This document shows, piece after piece, positions 44,806 to 53,734 of a stretch of 64,000 bases of DNA (position 1 is its first letter; each line of letters opens with the position of its first letter). This DNA is from Acidovorax sp. 210-6 (lineage in GTDB: Bacteria > Pseudomonadota > Gammaproteobacteria > Burkholderiales > Burkholderiaceae_C): assembly GCF_010020825.1 (NCBI RefSeq), contig NZ_JAACJE010000001.1, forward strand, positions 1,240,001 to 1,304,000. The letters run 5' to 3'. Under the pieces are notes generated by a model, which saw nothing but the letters and a program-made list of their open reading frames with translations, had not been told where the DNA came from and did no database searches. Both the position numbers and the translations under genes were made by a program.

Positions 44806-45786
44806 ATGCATCTCGCCCGATTCCTGCGCGCGGCCACGGCCGCCCTCGGCCTGTTCGCCGCGCTCGCCACGCATGCCCAGTCGCTCGGCGACCGGCCGGT
44901 GCGTCTCATCGTTCCCTTCGCCCCCGGGGGCGCCACGGACATCGTGGCGCGCGCGGTTTCGGACGCGCTGGGGCGCGAGCTCGGCCAGCCCGTCATCGTC
45001 GAGAACCGCCCGGGCGCGGGCGGCTCCGTCGGCGCGAACTTCGTCTCCAAGGCGCCGCCCGACGGCACCGTGCTGGGCCTGGCCACCGTCTCCACGATGG
45101 CGACCAATCCGGCCATCAACCCGAAGAACCCGTACGACCCGGTCACGGGCTTCACGCCGGTCATCACGCTCGCCACCGTGCCCGTGGTGCTCGCCGTCAA
45201 CGCCGCCAGGCTGCCGGTGAACAGCCTCGAGGAGCTGGTCGCACGGCTCAAGCGCTGCCCGGTGCCCTGTACCTTCGCGTCGGCGGGCACGGGCGGCGTC
45301 GGCCACCTGGACGGCGAGCTGTTCAAGGCGGTGTCCGGCACCGACCTGGTCCACGTGCCCTACAAGGGCGCGGGCCCCGCCATCTCGGACCTGCTGGCGG
45401 GGCAGGTGGACATGATGTTCGACAACCTGCCGTCGATGCTCCCGCACATCCAGTCGGGTGCGCTGCGCGGCATTGCCGTCATGAGCGCGCAGCGCAGTCC
45501 CAGCCTGCCGCAGGTGCCCACGTTCACCGAGGCCGGCATGCCCGCGCTCGACAACACGGCGTGGATGGGGCTGGTCGCCCCGCCCAAGCTGCCGCAGGCG
45601 CTCCACGACAAGCTCCAGGCCGCGGCGGCGCGCGCGCTGGAGGATCCGGTCGTGCGCCAGCGCTTCGAGAAGGCCGGCATCCGGCCCGTCGGCGGCACCT
45701 CGGCCGCGTTCGCGGCGCTGATCGAGCGCGAACTGGCCGTGCGCCGCAAGATCGTCGCGGAACGCCAGCTCAAACTCGAGCCGTGA
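44806..45786 (+). CDS. Bug-type periplasmic solute-binding protein (first of two)
   Basis: A 326-residue tripartite tricarboxylate transporter substrate-binding protein. The signal peptide (ATAALGLFAALATHAQS) is followed by RPVRLIVPFAPGGATDIVAR, ENRPGAGGSVGANFV and HVPYKGAGPAISDLLAGQVD, the standard Bug sequence. CAGGAG precedes the ATG. No TctA/TctB membrane partner is in the window, so it may act with one encoded elsewhere or as a sensor. Confidence 0.92.
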   Translation: MHLARFLRAATAALGLFAALATHAQSLGDRPVRLIVPFAPGGATDIVARAVSDALGRELGQPVIVENRPGAGGSVGANFVSKAPPDGTVLGLATVSTMATNPAINPKNPYDPVTGFTPVITLATVPVVLAVNAARLPVNSLEELVARLKRCPVPCTFASAGTGGVGHLDGELFKAVSGTDLVHVPYKGAGPAISDLLAGQVDMMFDNLPSMLPHIQSGALRGIAVMSAQRSPSLPQVPTFTEAGMPALDNTAWMGLVAPPKLPQALHDKLQAAAARALEDPVVRQRFEKAGIRPVGGTSAAFAALIERELAVRRKIVAERQLKLEP

Positions 45787-45788
45787 GC

Positions 45789-46832
45789 ATGCCCATGGTC
45801 CACGCTGGCCCCGTGCGGGCCTATCCGCTGCCGCGCGACTTCCGGGTGGGCATGTCCGAGCTGCGGCCGGCCTTCGCGGGGCTCAGGAGCCCGGAGTGCA
45901 TCCTCGCGAACCACGAAGGCGCGTTCCTGATGTCGGACCGGCGCGGGGGATTCACCGCCATCGCGCCGGACGGCCGCGCCCGGCTCGTCCGGGGCGCCAC
46001 GCTGGCGGGTGGACCGCTGCACGCCAACGGCATCGCGCTGCGCGGCAACGGCTGCGTGCTGGTCGCGCACCTGGGCGACACCGACGGCGGCGTCTACGAG
46101 CTGGGCGCGGACGGACCGGCCGTCCCTGTCGTCACGGCGTTGGAGGGACGGCCGCTGCCGCCGACCAACTTCGTGCTGGAGGACGCCGAGGGCAGGGTGT
46201 GGTTCACGGTCAGCACGCGGCGCATCCCGCGCATGGCGGCCTGGTACCCGGACGTGGCGGACGGCTACATCGCGGTGCACGACGAACGGGGAACGCGCAT
46301 CGTGGCCGACGGGCTCGGCTACGCGAACGAACTGGCGTTCTCGCCGGACGGGCGATTCGTCTACGTCAACGAGACCCATGCCCGGCGCCTGTCGCGGTTC
46401 CGGCTGCGGCCCGGGCCGCGGCTTACCGATCGCGAGACGGTGTGCGAGTTCGAGCCCGGCGACCAGCCCGACGGCGTGTGCTTCGATGCCTTCGGCGGCG
46501 CCTGGCTGACCTGCATCGTGAGCAACAAGGTCTACGTGGTGCGGCCGGACGGCGAGCGCCAGCTCGTGCTGGCCGACACCGACAACGCTCACGTGCGGCG
46601 CTACGTCAGCGACCTGGAGGCGCGGTGCCTGCAGCGCGACAGCATCTGGACCTGCGGCAGCAGCGGGCTTGGGAACGTCTCGAGCCTGTGCTTCGCAGGA
46701 CCGGAGCGCCGGACCGTGTACCTCGGGTCCCTGCTGGGCGAGCGCGTGCTGAGCTTCGACAGCCCGGTGCCCGGCATGGCGCCGCTGCACTGGCAGCGCC
46801 GCTACGCCGCGGGTGTCGGACCGGGCGCCTAG
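45789..46832 (+). CDS. SMP-30/gluconolactonase-like enzyme
   Basis: A 347-residue six-bladed beta-propeller. Metal-site segments are seen: PECILANHEGAF (Glu near 30), GGPLHANGIALRG (Asn), GLGYANELAFSPDGRFVYVN and GDQPDGVCFDAFGGAWLT. Members hydrolyse lactones and related esters. The start may be GTG 45783 (GTGA overlap with the previous stop) or ATG 45789. It lies between the two Bug genes. Confidence 0.8.
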   Translation: MPMVHAGPVRAYPLPRDFRVGMSELRPAFAGLRSPECILANHEGAFLMSDRRGGFTAIAPDGRARLVRGATLAGGPLHANGIALRGNGCVLVAHLGDTDGGVYELGADGPAVPVVTALEGRPLPPTNFVLEDAEGRVWFTVSTRRIPRMAAWYPDVADGYIAVHDERGTRIVADGLGYANELAFSPDGRFVYVNETHARRLSRFRLRPGPRLTDRETVCEFEPGDQPDGVCFDAFGGAWLTCIVSNKVYVVRPDGERQLVLADTDNAHVRRYVSDLEARCLQRDSIWTCGSSGLGNVSSLCFAGPERRTVYLGSLLGERVLSFDSPVPGMAPLHWQRRYAAGVGPGA

Positions 46833-46930
46833 CGCCCTGGGCGACGCGCGGCAAGGAAATCCCTGTCCCGCAGCGGCCCGAGCCGGGCCTTGCCTTCATG
46901 TTCACCATCACCCCATTGGAGAGACACACC

Positions 46931-47920
46931 ATGCCACGTCTTCTGCACTCCCTCGCCGCCATGCTGGCGGCCCTGGCCACGCTGCTTCCGGCGGCAGCCA
47001 GCCGCGCCGAACAGCCCTGGCCCCGGGACACCATCCGCGTCGTCGTGCCGTTCGCGCCGGGCGGGCTCACCGATGTGATCGGGCGCACACTGGCCCAGGA
47101 GCTGGCTGTCTCGCTGAAGGTCCCCGTGATCGTCGAAAACAAGTCCGGCGCGTTCGGCCTCGTTGGCACCGAGCACGTGGCGCTCGCCAAGCCGGACGGC
47201 AACACGCTGCTCGTCGGCGGCGGCATCGTGGCGCTGGCGGATGCCCTGTACCCGAAGCTGCGCTTCGATCCGCGCAAGGACCTGACACCGGTCTCGATGA
47301 TCGAGCGCAACGGCCTGCTGCTGGTCGCGACGAATGCCGACGAGCGCTGGCGCACGGCCGGCCTGCCGGACGTGCTGGCCCGGGCGAAGGAACGCCCGGG
47401 GAGCGTCGCGGTGGCGAGCTTCGGCTCGGGCAGCATCAGCCACATGGCGCTGGAGGCGCTCAAGACCGCCAGCGGCGCGGACCTGCTGCACGTTCCCTAC
47501 CGCGGCACTGCGCCAGCCCTGCCCGACCTCATCGGCGGCCAGGTGCCGCTGATGCTCGACAACAGCGTGACGGCGCTGCCCCAGGTCCAGGCGGGAAAGA
47601 TCCGCGCAATCGCCTACACGGGCAGCCAGCGGCTGCCCCAGCTGCCGGATGTGCCGACGTTCGTGGAGATGGGCATGCCGTCGATGCAGATCTACAACTT
47701 CTTCGGGCTGTACGTGCCGGCGGGCACGCCGGCGCCCATCGCCGAGCGGCTGAACGCGGAGGTCAACCGGATCTTCCGGGAGCCGAAGGTGATCGCCCGG
47801 TTCGCGGAGATGGGCGCGGAACTGTACCCCGGGACGGCGCGCGATTTCGCGCGTTTCCTGGAAGGGGAGCGCTCGCGGTGGGGCCAGCTCATCCGCACGC
47901 GCGGGATCCGGCCGGAATGA
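46931..47920 (+). CDS. Bug-type periplasmic solute-binding protein (second of two)
   Basis: A 329-residue paralog of the protein at 44806, with its own signal peptide (AAMLAALATLLPAAASRAE), IRVVVPFAPGGLTDVIGRTL, VENKSGAFGLVGTEHVA and HVPYRGTAPALPDLIGGQVP. The pockets differ (GGLTDV against GGATDI), so the ligands may differ. The ATG at 46931 lies 98 bases after the lactonase stop, with GGAGAGA upstream. Confidence 0.92.
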   Translation: MPRLLHSLAAMLAALATLLPAAASRAEQPWPRDTIRVVVPFAPGGLTDVIGRTLAQELAVSLKVPVIVENKSGAFGLVGTEHVALAKPDGNTLLVGGGIVALADALYPKLRFDPRKDLTPVSMIERNGLLLVATNADERWRTAGLPDVLARAKERPGSVAVASFGSGSISHMALEALKTASGADLLHVPYRGTAPALPDLIGGQVPLMLDNSVTALPQVQAGKIRAIAYTGSQRLPQLPDVPTFVEMGMPSMQIYNFFGLYVPAGTPAPIAERLNAEVNRIFREPKVIARFAEMGAELYPGTARDFARFLEGERSRWGQLIRTRGIRPE

Positions 47921-47936
47921 ACCTGCCGAGCGGGGA

Positions 47937-48647
47937 ATGGGCGAATTCACGTTCGGTGTCGCCTTCCGGGGCGGGATGCTGCATGCCACGGCAAGCTGGG
48001 ATGCGGCGCGCTGTTCCCCGCAGGACTACGCGCTGTTCCTGCACGGCGGCGGAGCCGCCACCAGCGCCGACGGCACCCGCTATCTGCGCGAGGCGCTGGC
48101 GCGCGAGGGCGTGGCCTGCGCGGCCTTTGATTTCTCGGGCCATGGGCGCAGCGGAGGGCGGCTCGCGGACGCGACGCTGCGCCAGCGGCAGGAGGAAGTG
48201 GCGTGCGTCGTCGAGGCGCTGAGGCCGTCGCGGGCCCGCGCGCTCATCGCCACCAGCATGGCCGGGCACACGGCCTGCCGCGTGCTCGACGCAGTTCGGC
48301 CCAAGGCCCTCGTGCTCTTCTGTCCCGCGGCGTACGAGGCGCGCGCCGAGGACGCGCGCTTCGGCACGGCGTTCCGCGAAGTCATCCGCGCCACCCGCAC
48401 GTTCGCCGATTCGCCGGCCCTCGATGCCCTGGGAAGGTACGCAGGGCGCGTGCTCGTCGTCTATGGCACGGCGGACGAGGTCATCCCTGAGGCCGTGCGG
48501 GACGGCTATGCGCAAGCCGCCGCCCATGCGCGCAGCGCCGAGCTCGTGCGCCTGGAGGGTGCGAGCCACCGGCTGCACGACTGGCTGGCCGGCCGGGCAT
48601 CAGCCCGGCGGGACCTGGTGTCCCGGCTGCTTCCCCTGCTCGCCTGA
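47937..48647 (+). CDS. Alpha/beta-hydrolase fold enzyme
   Basis: A 236-residue hydrolase. The strand/loop FLHGGGAAT is the oxyanion region, FDFSGHGRSGG the usual DxxGxGxS turn, and IATSMAGHTACRV holds the nucleophile in S-M-A-G rather than canonical GxSxG. Asp (GTADEVIPE) and His (GASHRLHDW) of the triad are present. The nucleophile elbow starts T-S-M rather than G-x-S, so activity is uncertain. It ends the plus-strand operon and overlaps the convergent MFS gene by 48 bases. Confidence 0.72.
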   Translation: MGEFTFGVAFRGGMLHATASWDAARCSPQDYALFLHGGGAATSADGTRYLREALAREGVACAAFDFSGHGRSGGRLADATLRQRQEEVACVVEALRPSRARALIATSMAGHTACRVLDAVRPKALVLFCPAAYEARAEDARFGTAFREVIRATRTFADSPALDALGRYAGRVLVVYGTADEVIPEAVRDGYAQAAAHARSAELVRLEGASHRLHDWLAGRASARRDLVSRLLPLLA

Positions 48648-50159
48648 CGCGCAGCCCGGCCCGGCGGCGTGCGCGGGTGGCTCGCGAAACGGCAGGACCG
48701 GCAGCCGTGTCGCGGCCAGCGACGCCAGGCCCAGGATTGCCGCGAAGGCGGCGAAGAGGATGCCGAGCGTCTGCGGGCCGACGACGGGACCATTGGCCTG
48801 CACCGCGAGACCGTCCGCGCAGGCCGCGCATGGTCCCGGCATCTGAGGCACCAGGGCGCTGGAGGCGGCGACGCCGATGGCCGCGCCGACCGCCCGCGCG
48901 AACATCTGCAGGGCGGTGGCGATGCCGATCTCGCTCGGCGGGACGGCGTTCTGGGAGGCCAGCGTCATGGGCGGCTGGCTGGCGCCGATGCCCAGCCCCA
49001 GCAGCAGCATCCAGGCCACCGCCGTCCAGGCGGCCGAGCGGCCGGGCGCCCAGGCCTGGGCGCCCGCCGCGATCGTCGCCAGCAGCAGTCCCGCGAGCGC
49101 AGCCGGCTTGTAGCGGCCGCTGCGGCGCATGTACTGCCCCGACAGGAAGGCGCCCAGCACCACGCCGGCCAGGGGCACCGCGAGCGCGGTTCCCGCGCTC
49201 GAGCCGCTCATGGCGTGGATGCCCTGAAGGTAGACCGGTGCCTGCATGTACAGCGCCCCGTGGACCATCGCGACAAGCAGGCCGACGGCAGATGCCACCG
49301 CGACGACGCGGTGGCGCCGCACGGAGGCGGGCACCAGCGGGTAGCGGGCCAGGGTCTGCCAGCCCAGGAAGGCACCGGCGAGCGCGGCGGCCGCCCCGAG
49401 CAGCGCCAGGGTGGGGGGCTGCATCCAGCCGATGCGACGACCCGACCAGGACAGCGCGAGCAGCAGGCAGGCGGTGGCACCGGACATCAGTGCGACGCCG
49501 AGCGGATCGAGGCCGCCCCGCCGTCCGGCCGCGGGCCGGCCGTCGAGGGTGCGCCAGCACAGCGCCGCTGCGGTCGCGATCAGCGGCACCTGCAGCCAGT
49601 AGATCCAGCGCCAAGACGCATGGGCCGACAGCAGCGCGCCGGCGAGTGGCCCCGCGAGGCCGGCCAGTGCGTGGGTACAGGAGATGTAGGCCTGGTAGCG
49701 GCCACGCTCGCGCGCCGTCAGGATGTCCGCGACGATGGCGTTGGGCAAGGCGACCAGCGCGCCGCCGCCCAGCCCCTGGACGCTGCGCCCCGCGACCAGC
49801 GTCCCGAGCGAAGCGGCCCATCCGCACACCAGGGCGCCAGCCAGGAACAGCCCGAGCGCGCCGAGCAGCACGCTGCGCCGTCCGTAGAGGTCGCTCAGCC
49901 GCCCGGCGAGCGGAGCACTTGCCGTGGCGCTCAGCAGATAGGCCGTCACGACCCAGACGACCTCGTCGCGGGCATCGAAGGTCCGGGCCATGGCGCCCAG
50001 CGCGGGCGCGACGAGCGCCTGGTCCGCCGCCCCCAGCAGCATGACCGGCACGAGCGCCCAGAACACCGCGTGGACCTGGCGCGCCGCGACGCCCCCGGGC
50101 GATCCTGTGCGTGCCGTCCTGGCGGGATGGGGAGGGCTTCGAGGCCGCTTCGGTGCCAC
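48600..50159 (-). CDS. DHA2-family MFS transporter (drug/metabolite exporter type)
   Basis: A 519-residue protein with about 14 hydrophobic helices. The DHA2 motif A is in GRLSDLYGRRSVLLGALG, and the N-terminal region has VFWALVPVMLLGAADQALVA. This is the EmrB/QacA group, which exports drugs or amino-acid-derived compounds. The start is uncertain: GTG 50159 has no Shine-Dalgarno sequence, and internal starts are possible. It lies in the same unit as the FAD-binding and KamA-like genes, so it may export their product or substrate. Confidence 0.82.
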   Translation of the reverse strand: MAPKRPRSPPHPARTARTGSPGGVAARQVHAVFWALVPVMLLGAADQALVAPALGAMARTFDARDEVVWVVTAYLLSATASAPLAGRLSDLYGRRSVLLGALGLFLAGALVCGWAASLGTLVAGRSVQGLGGGALVALPNAIVADILTARERGRYQAYISCTHALAGLAGPLAGALLSAHASWRWIYWLQVPLIATAAALCWRTLDGRPAAGRRGGLDPLGVALMSGATACLLLALSWSGRRIGWMQPPTLALLGAAAALAGAFLGWQTLARYPLVPASVRRHRVVAVASAVGLLVAMVHGALYMQAPVYLQGIHAMSGSSAGTALAVPLAGVVLGAFLSGQYMRRSGRYKPAALAGLLLATIAAGAQAWAPGRSAAWTAVAWMLLLGLGIGASQPPMTLASQNAVPPSEIGIATALQMFARAVGAAIGVAASSALVPQMPGPCAACADGLAVQANGPVVGPQTLGILFAAFAAILGLASLAATRLPVLPFREPPAHAAGPGCASGEQGKQPGHQVPPG

Positions 50160-50260
50160 GGCTCACGCGCCCACGGCGCGCCGGAGGCTCGCCGCGGTAC
50201 GTCGGAGTTCCGACAGGAACCGCCTGCGGATCCCCGTCGCGGCCCGGCGGCAGGCGGGCG

Positions 50261-52147
50261 TCATGGTGCGGGCCGGTCTGCGGCTTGCAGGGTGCGGGCA
50301 CTGGCGCCTGTGGTCTGCCGCGCGATGTCCGAGAGCATCTCGAGGATGCAGCGCTGCGCATCCTCGGTTTGCCGCGACGGGATGTGCGGGCGCGGCAGCG
50401 CATGGGTGTAGAAATGCGGACCCTCGGCAGGGTAGCCGAGCACCCAGATGTCGGGCCGTGCCGTGCCGTCGGCGCCGATGGGATGCATCGCTGCGTCAAT
50501 GTCGATACCGCTCGGGTGGTAGTCGCCGTTGCGGAAAGGGCGAATCAGCCCGCGCGCGAGGAGGTGGGACGTCAGCGTGGAGGCGTCGGTCAGCGGCGAG
50601 TAGGCATCCAGCCGGGCGATCACAAGGACGTCGGCCTCGCTGCTGTGCGTGCCGGCGGGGTAGGGCGCCTCGATCCGGAACCGCGCCAGACCGTCGTCGG
50701 CGACCACCCGCGCGCCCGGCCCGCCCACGATGTCGATCAGCCCCGCCTGCCGCAACGCCAGGTACTCGGCGTTGCGCTGGCGCGGCGGACCGAAGGCCAC
50801 GCGGTTGGTGGCCGCGTTGAAGTCCTGCACGAAGAAGCGATGCGATGCGGGCGTGAGCCCGCCGTGCTCCACGGCCGCGCGCAAGGCTTCGCGCGTGTCG
50901 CGCAGGACATCGGTGGCGGCCTTCACGGCGCTGCCCCGGTTGCCCTTGGCGGCCTCGAGGAGGTCCTGCTCGACGAGGCCGTGCACGAAGGCCTGGAACG
51001 CATCGAACGAGGCAAAGGAGTTCCGCTTCAGCGGCCAGAGAATGGACTCCAGGGCCAGCAGCTCGTCCGGCGTCGGCTCGAAGCCCTCGCCGGGGCCTGG
51101 TGCGTCCCCTTCGGCGTCTTGCCCGGCACAGCGGTACGCGTACGCCATTTCCCGAAGGACGAGCGGCAGCACGTCTGCCTGGAAGTCAAGGCGCGGGTCG
51201 CCCGTGGCGGCGAGCACGGCCTGCCTCGTGCGGGCCACGGTCTCCGCAGTGAAGAAGCGGGCCTGGTGGCGGCCGGTCAGTCCCTTCTGGTTGACGCCCC
51301 GCGCCGCGAAGGGCAGGCTGTTGCGGGAGAACAGCAGCAGGCGGGGCTCCCGGCCGGAGGGCAGGTAGCGCAGCGCACCTGGGGCCTGAAGGTAGCGACC
51401 GCCGCGTCCCAGCGTCAGGGCCGACACGACGTCGTGCGCGGTCAGGCCCAGCCCCTGGACGGCCACGGTGGCGGCCGCCGGGATGCTGTCCAGCGTCTCG
51501 ATGGGGTAGGGCGAGGCGAAGTACGCAAGGCGGCCGTTGCGCGGAGCGTGGCGCGCGGCGAAGTCCGCGAACGAGCGGTCCTCTTCGGTCGGCTGGCGGC
51601 GGCCGTGGCCCGTGGTCAGGAAGAGATAGCGGGCCGGGTGCTCCCCGCCGTCGGCGCACACCACCCGGTGGCCCTCGGCCTGAGGAATCACGTCCCTCAC
51701 GCGCTGGCGGTGGTGGGCCACGGTGACGTGTGCCGGCAGCATACCGGCGATGCGCCGGTAGGCCCAGGCGAGGTATTCGCCGAGCAGGCTGCGCGGCAGG
51801 TGGTCGGCCTGGGTGATCGGCACGCCCGATCCGGGCGCCTCGCGATGGAAGCGGTTGCCATGCCGCCGGTAGCCCGCGCCGTGCGCCCACTCGACCAGCG
51901 AGATGCCGCCCTGGCCTCCCGCCTTGCTCGCGGGTGCGAAGACGGTGACCTGCGAGGCCACGGTGTTGATGAGCAGGTGATCGGGCTGGGCGGAGCGGTG
52001 GCAGCCTTCCCCGGCCACGCCGTCGTCGTAGACGTCGATCCGGACAGGGGTCGCAGCGGGGAGCCTGTGTGCATGCTCCAGAACCCGCTCGAGCACGGTG
52101 AGCCCGCGCGGGCCCATGCCGATGATGGCCATCCGTATCGCTTGCAT
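50261..52147 (-). CDS. FAD-NAD(P)-binding oxidoreductase-like protein
   Basis: A 628-residue protein with N-terminal FAD-binding Rossmann motif AIIGMGPRGLTVLERVL (PF13454-type) and a later YLFLTTGHGRR. The C-terminal half contains LDAYSPLTDAST and DIWVLGYPAEGPHFYTH. Members act as flavin-dependent oxidoreductases in secondary metabolism or as unknowns. GAGGAG lies 8 bases before ATG 52147. Same-strand with the KamA-like gene 59 bases upstream; pairing with it suggests joint action. Reaction unknown. Confidence 0.75.
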   Translation of the reverse strand: MQAIRMAIIGMGPRGLTVLERVLEHAHRLPAATPVRIDVYDDGVAGEGCHRSAQPDHLLINTVASQVTVFAPASKAGGQGGISLVEWAHGAGYRRHGNRFHREAPGSGVPITQADHLPRSLLGEYLAWAYRRIAGMLPAHVTVAHHRQRVRDVIPQAEGHRVVCADGGEHPARYLFLTTGHGRRQPTEEDRSFADFAARHAPRNGRLAYFASPYPIETLDSIPAAATVAVQGLGLTAHDVVSALTLGRGGRYLQAPGALRYLPSGREPRLLLFSRNSLPFAARGVNQKGLTGRHQARFFTAETVARTRQAVLAATGDPRLDFQADVLPLVLREMAYAYRCAGQDAEGDAPGPGEGFEPTPDELLALESILWPLKRNSFASFDAFQAFVHGLVEQDLLEAAKGNRGSAVKAATDVLRDTREALRAAVEHGGLTPASHRFFVQDFNAATNRVAFGPPRQRNAEYLALRQAGLIDIVGGPGARVVADDGLARFRIEAPYPAGTHSSEADVLVIARLDAYSPLTDASTLTSHLLARGLIRPFRNGDYHPSGIDIDAAMHPIGADGTARPDIWVLGYPAEGPHFYTHALPRPHIPSRQTEDAQRCILEMLSDIARQTTGASARTLQAADRPAP

Positions 52148-52206
52148 GGTCGATGTCTCCTCGTGTGGCGCCGTGGTCCGTGGGTCCGGCGGGTATGCCC
52201 GCGGGC

Positions 52207-53577
52207 TCAATGCACCGCGGAAGCGATCGGAATGGAGCGCGCGCCCTCGTGGCGGATGGGACCGTCCGTTGCGTCCTCTTCCTCGAAGAAGAAGCGGCGC
52301 GCGCCGAAGGCCGGGCGCAGCTGGTCGAGCCAGCCCGCCTGGTCGTCGAAGCCGGCATAGAAGGGCCTTCGCACCCAGAGCGGATTGCGCGCCTGCAGGA
52401 ACTGCAGCGCGAACACCTTCTCACCGGCGAGCTCGACCACGCCGTCGATCATCACCTTGCCAGGGAATGCGCTCATCGATGGGCCGCGCACCGTGCGCGC
52501 GAGGCCGGAGACCGAGCGGTAGGCGCGCTGGAAGATGTCGTAGGCGCGCGCGAGGGGAAGCTTGAAGTAGTCGCTGGGGCCGGTGTCGCGCTCGACGAAC
52601 ATGTAGTACGGCGTCGCGCCCAGCCTCACGCCGGTGGTCCAGAGCTCGCTCCAGCAGGCCGGGTCCTCGTTGACGTGGCGGATGAGCGGCGCCTGCATCC
52701 GCAAGGTCGCTCCCGTGCCGATGATGCGCCGGACCGCCTGCTGCGCGACCGGGTGCTGCAGCTCGCGCGGATGGTTGTAGTGCCCCATCACGGCGAGATT
52801 GCGTCCGGCGGACACGATGCGCTCGAACAGACGCATCAGCTCGTCGGCGTCCTTGTCGCTGACGAAGCGCTGCGGCCAGTAGGCCACGGCCTTGGTCCCG
52901 ATGCGGATGTTTTGCACGTGCGCCAGCTCGGGCGCCAGCAACGGCTCAAGGTACTCCGACAGCGAGCGCGCGTTCATCACGAGAGGATCGCCGCCGGTGA
53001 TCAGCACGTCGGTGACTTCGGGGTGGCGGCGCAGGTAGGCGACCAGTTCCTGCGACTCCTTGGCATCAAACTTGAGTTCCTCCATGCCGACGAACTGCGG
53101 CCATCGGAAGCAGAACGTGCAGTAGGCGTGGCATGTCTGCCCCGCGCTCGGGAAGAACAGGACGGTCTCGCGGTACTTGTGCTGCAGGCCGCGCAGCGCG
53201 ACACCGTCCAGCATGGGGATGTTGTGCGTCATCTGCCCGGCCGGGTGCGGATTCATCCGCATGCGGATCGACCGGACCACCGGATCGATCGCGGCGTCGG
53301 GCTCGCCGTTGGAGACCATGCGATGCAAGAGCGAGAACTCACTCTCGAACAACATGTCCCTGTGCGGGAAGGTCAGCCGGTAGATCGGATCGTCCGGAAT
53401 GTTGTCCCAGTCGATCAGCTGGTCGAGGACATAGGCGTTGACGCGGAAAGGGAGCACCCGCGCCACGATGTCGATCGCCAGCCGCTGTTCGCCGGACAGG
53501 GCTTCCCATTGCGGCGCTTGCCGGATCGTGAGACGTGTGTAGGGCTTGTACCTGGCTGCGGCGGGGACTTGTTGCAT
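52207..53577 (-). CDS. KamA-like radical SAM aminomutase
   Basis: A 456-residue radical SAM/PLP enzyme. The [4Fe-4S] motif is CHAYCTFC (Cys 149, 153, 156), with TGGDPL at 194-199 and VNE(D) near 302-305. Lysine 2,3-aminomutase swaps the alpha amino group to the beta carbon. Here the lysine-site Asp corresponding to LAM Asp293 appears kept (ERDTGP, Asp 331), but the glycine-rich PLP-lysine loop DAPGGGGK is replaced by SAFPGK (Lys 374), so the second acidic ligand is lost. The substrate may differ from lysine. GGGAGC precedes ATG 53577. Confidence 0.8.
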   Translation of the reverse strand: MQQVPAAARYKPYTRLTIRQAPQWEALSGEQRLAIDIVARVLPFRVNAYVLDQLIDWDNIPDDPIYRLTFPHRDMLFESEFSLLHRMVSNGEPDAAIDPVVRSIRMRMNPHPAGQMTHNIPMLDGVALRGLQHKYRETVLFFPSAGQTCHAYCTFCFRWPQFVGMEELKFDAKESQELVAYLRRHPEVTDVLITGGDPLVMNARSLSEYLEPLLAPELAHVQNIRIGTKAVAYWPQRFVSDKDADELMRLFERIVSAGRNLAVMGHYNHPRELQHPVAQQAVRRIIGTGATLRMQAPLIRHVNEDPACWSELWTTGVRLGATPYYMFVERDTGPSDYFKLPLARAYDIFQRAYRSVSGLARTVRGPSMSAFPGKVMIDGVVELAGEKVFALQFLQARNPLWVRRPFYAGFDDQAGWLDQLRPAFGARRFFFEEEDATDGPIRHEGARSIPIASAVH

Positions 53578-53669
53578 GGCTGCTCCCTGGTTGAAGGTCT
53601 GCGGACGGCGTGGGCCGTGCATGGAAATCCGGAAGGGTCCATGCGTCGCGGTGCATTGGGAACAATCTA

Positions 53670-53686
53670 TCGGCGCGGGGCGCCGA
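53670..53686. promoter_or_regulatory. Candidate LysR-type operator between kamA-like and lysR genes
   Basis: TCGGCGC, GGG, GCGCCGA forms perfect 7-base inverted arms in the 157-base divergent gap 53578-53734. GC-rich dyads are common by chance in this composition. Confidence 0.35.
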
Positions 53687-53734
53687 GATAAAGCCAGCAG
53701 CAGCTGTTTCAGAGATAGCGGCTCGTTGTCCAGC

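Noticed and set aside
50111-53691. Long plus-strand frames opposite the flavoprotein and aminomutase genes
   Set aside because: The minus-strand genes have the FAD motif, the radical SAM cysteines and good ribosome-binding sites; the plus frames have none.
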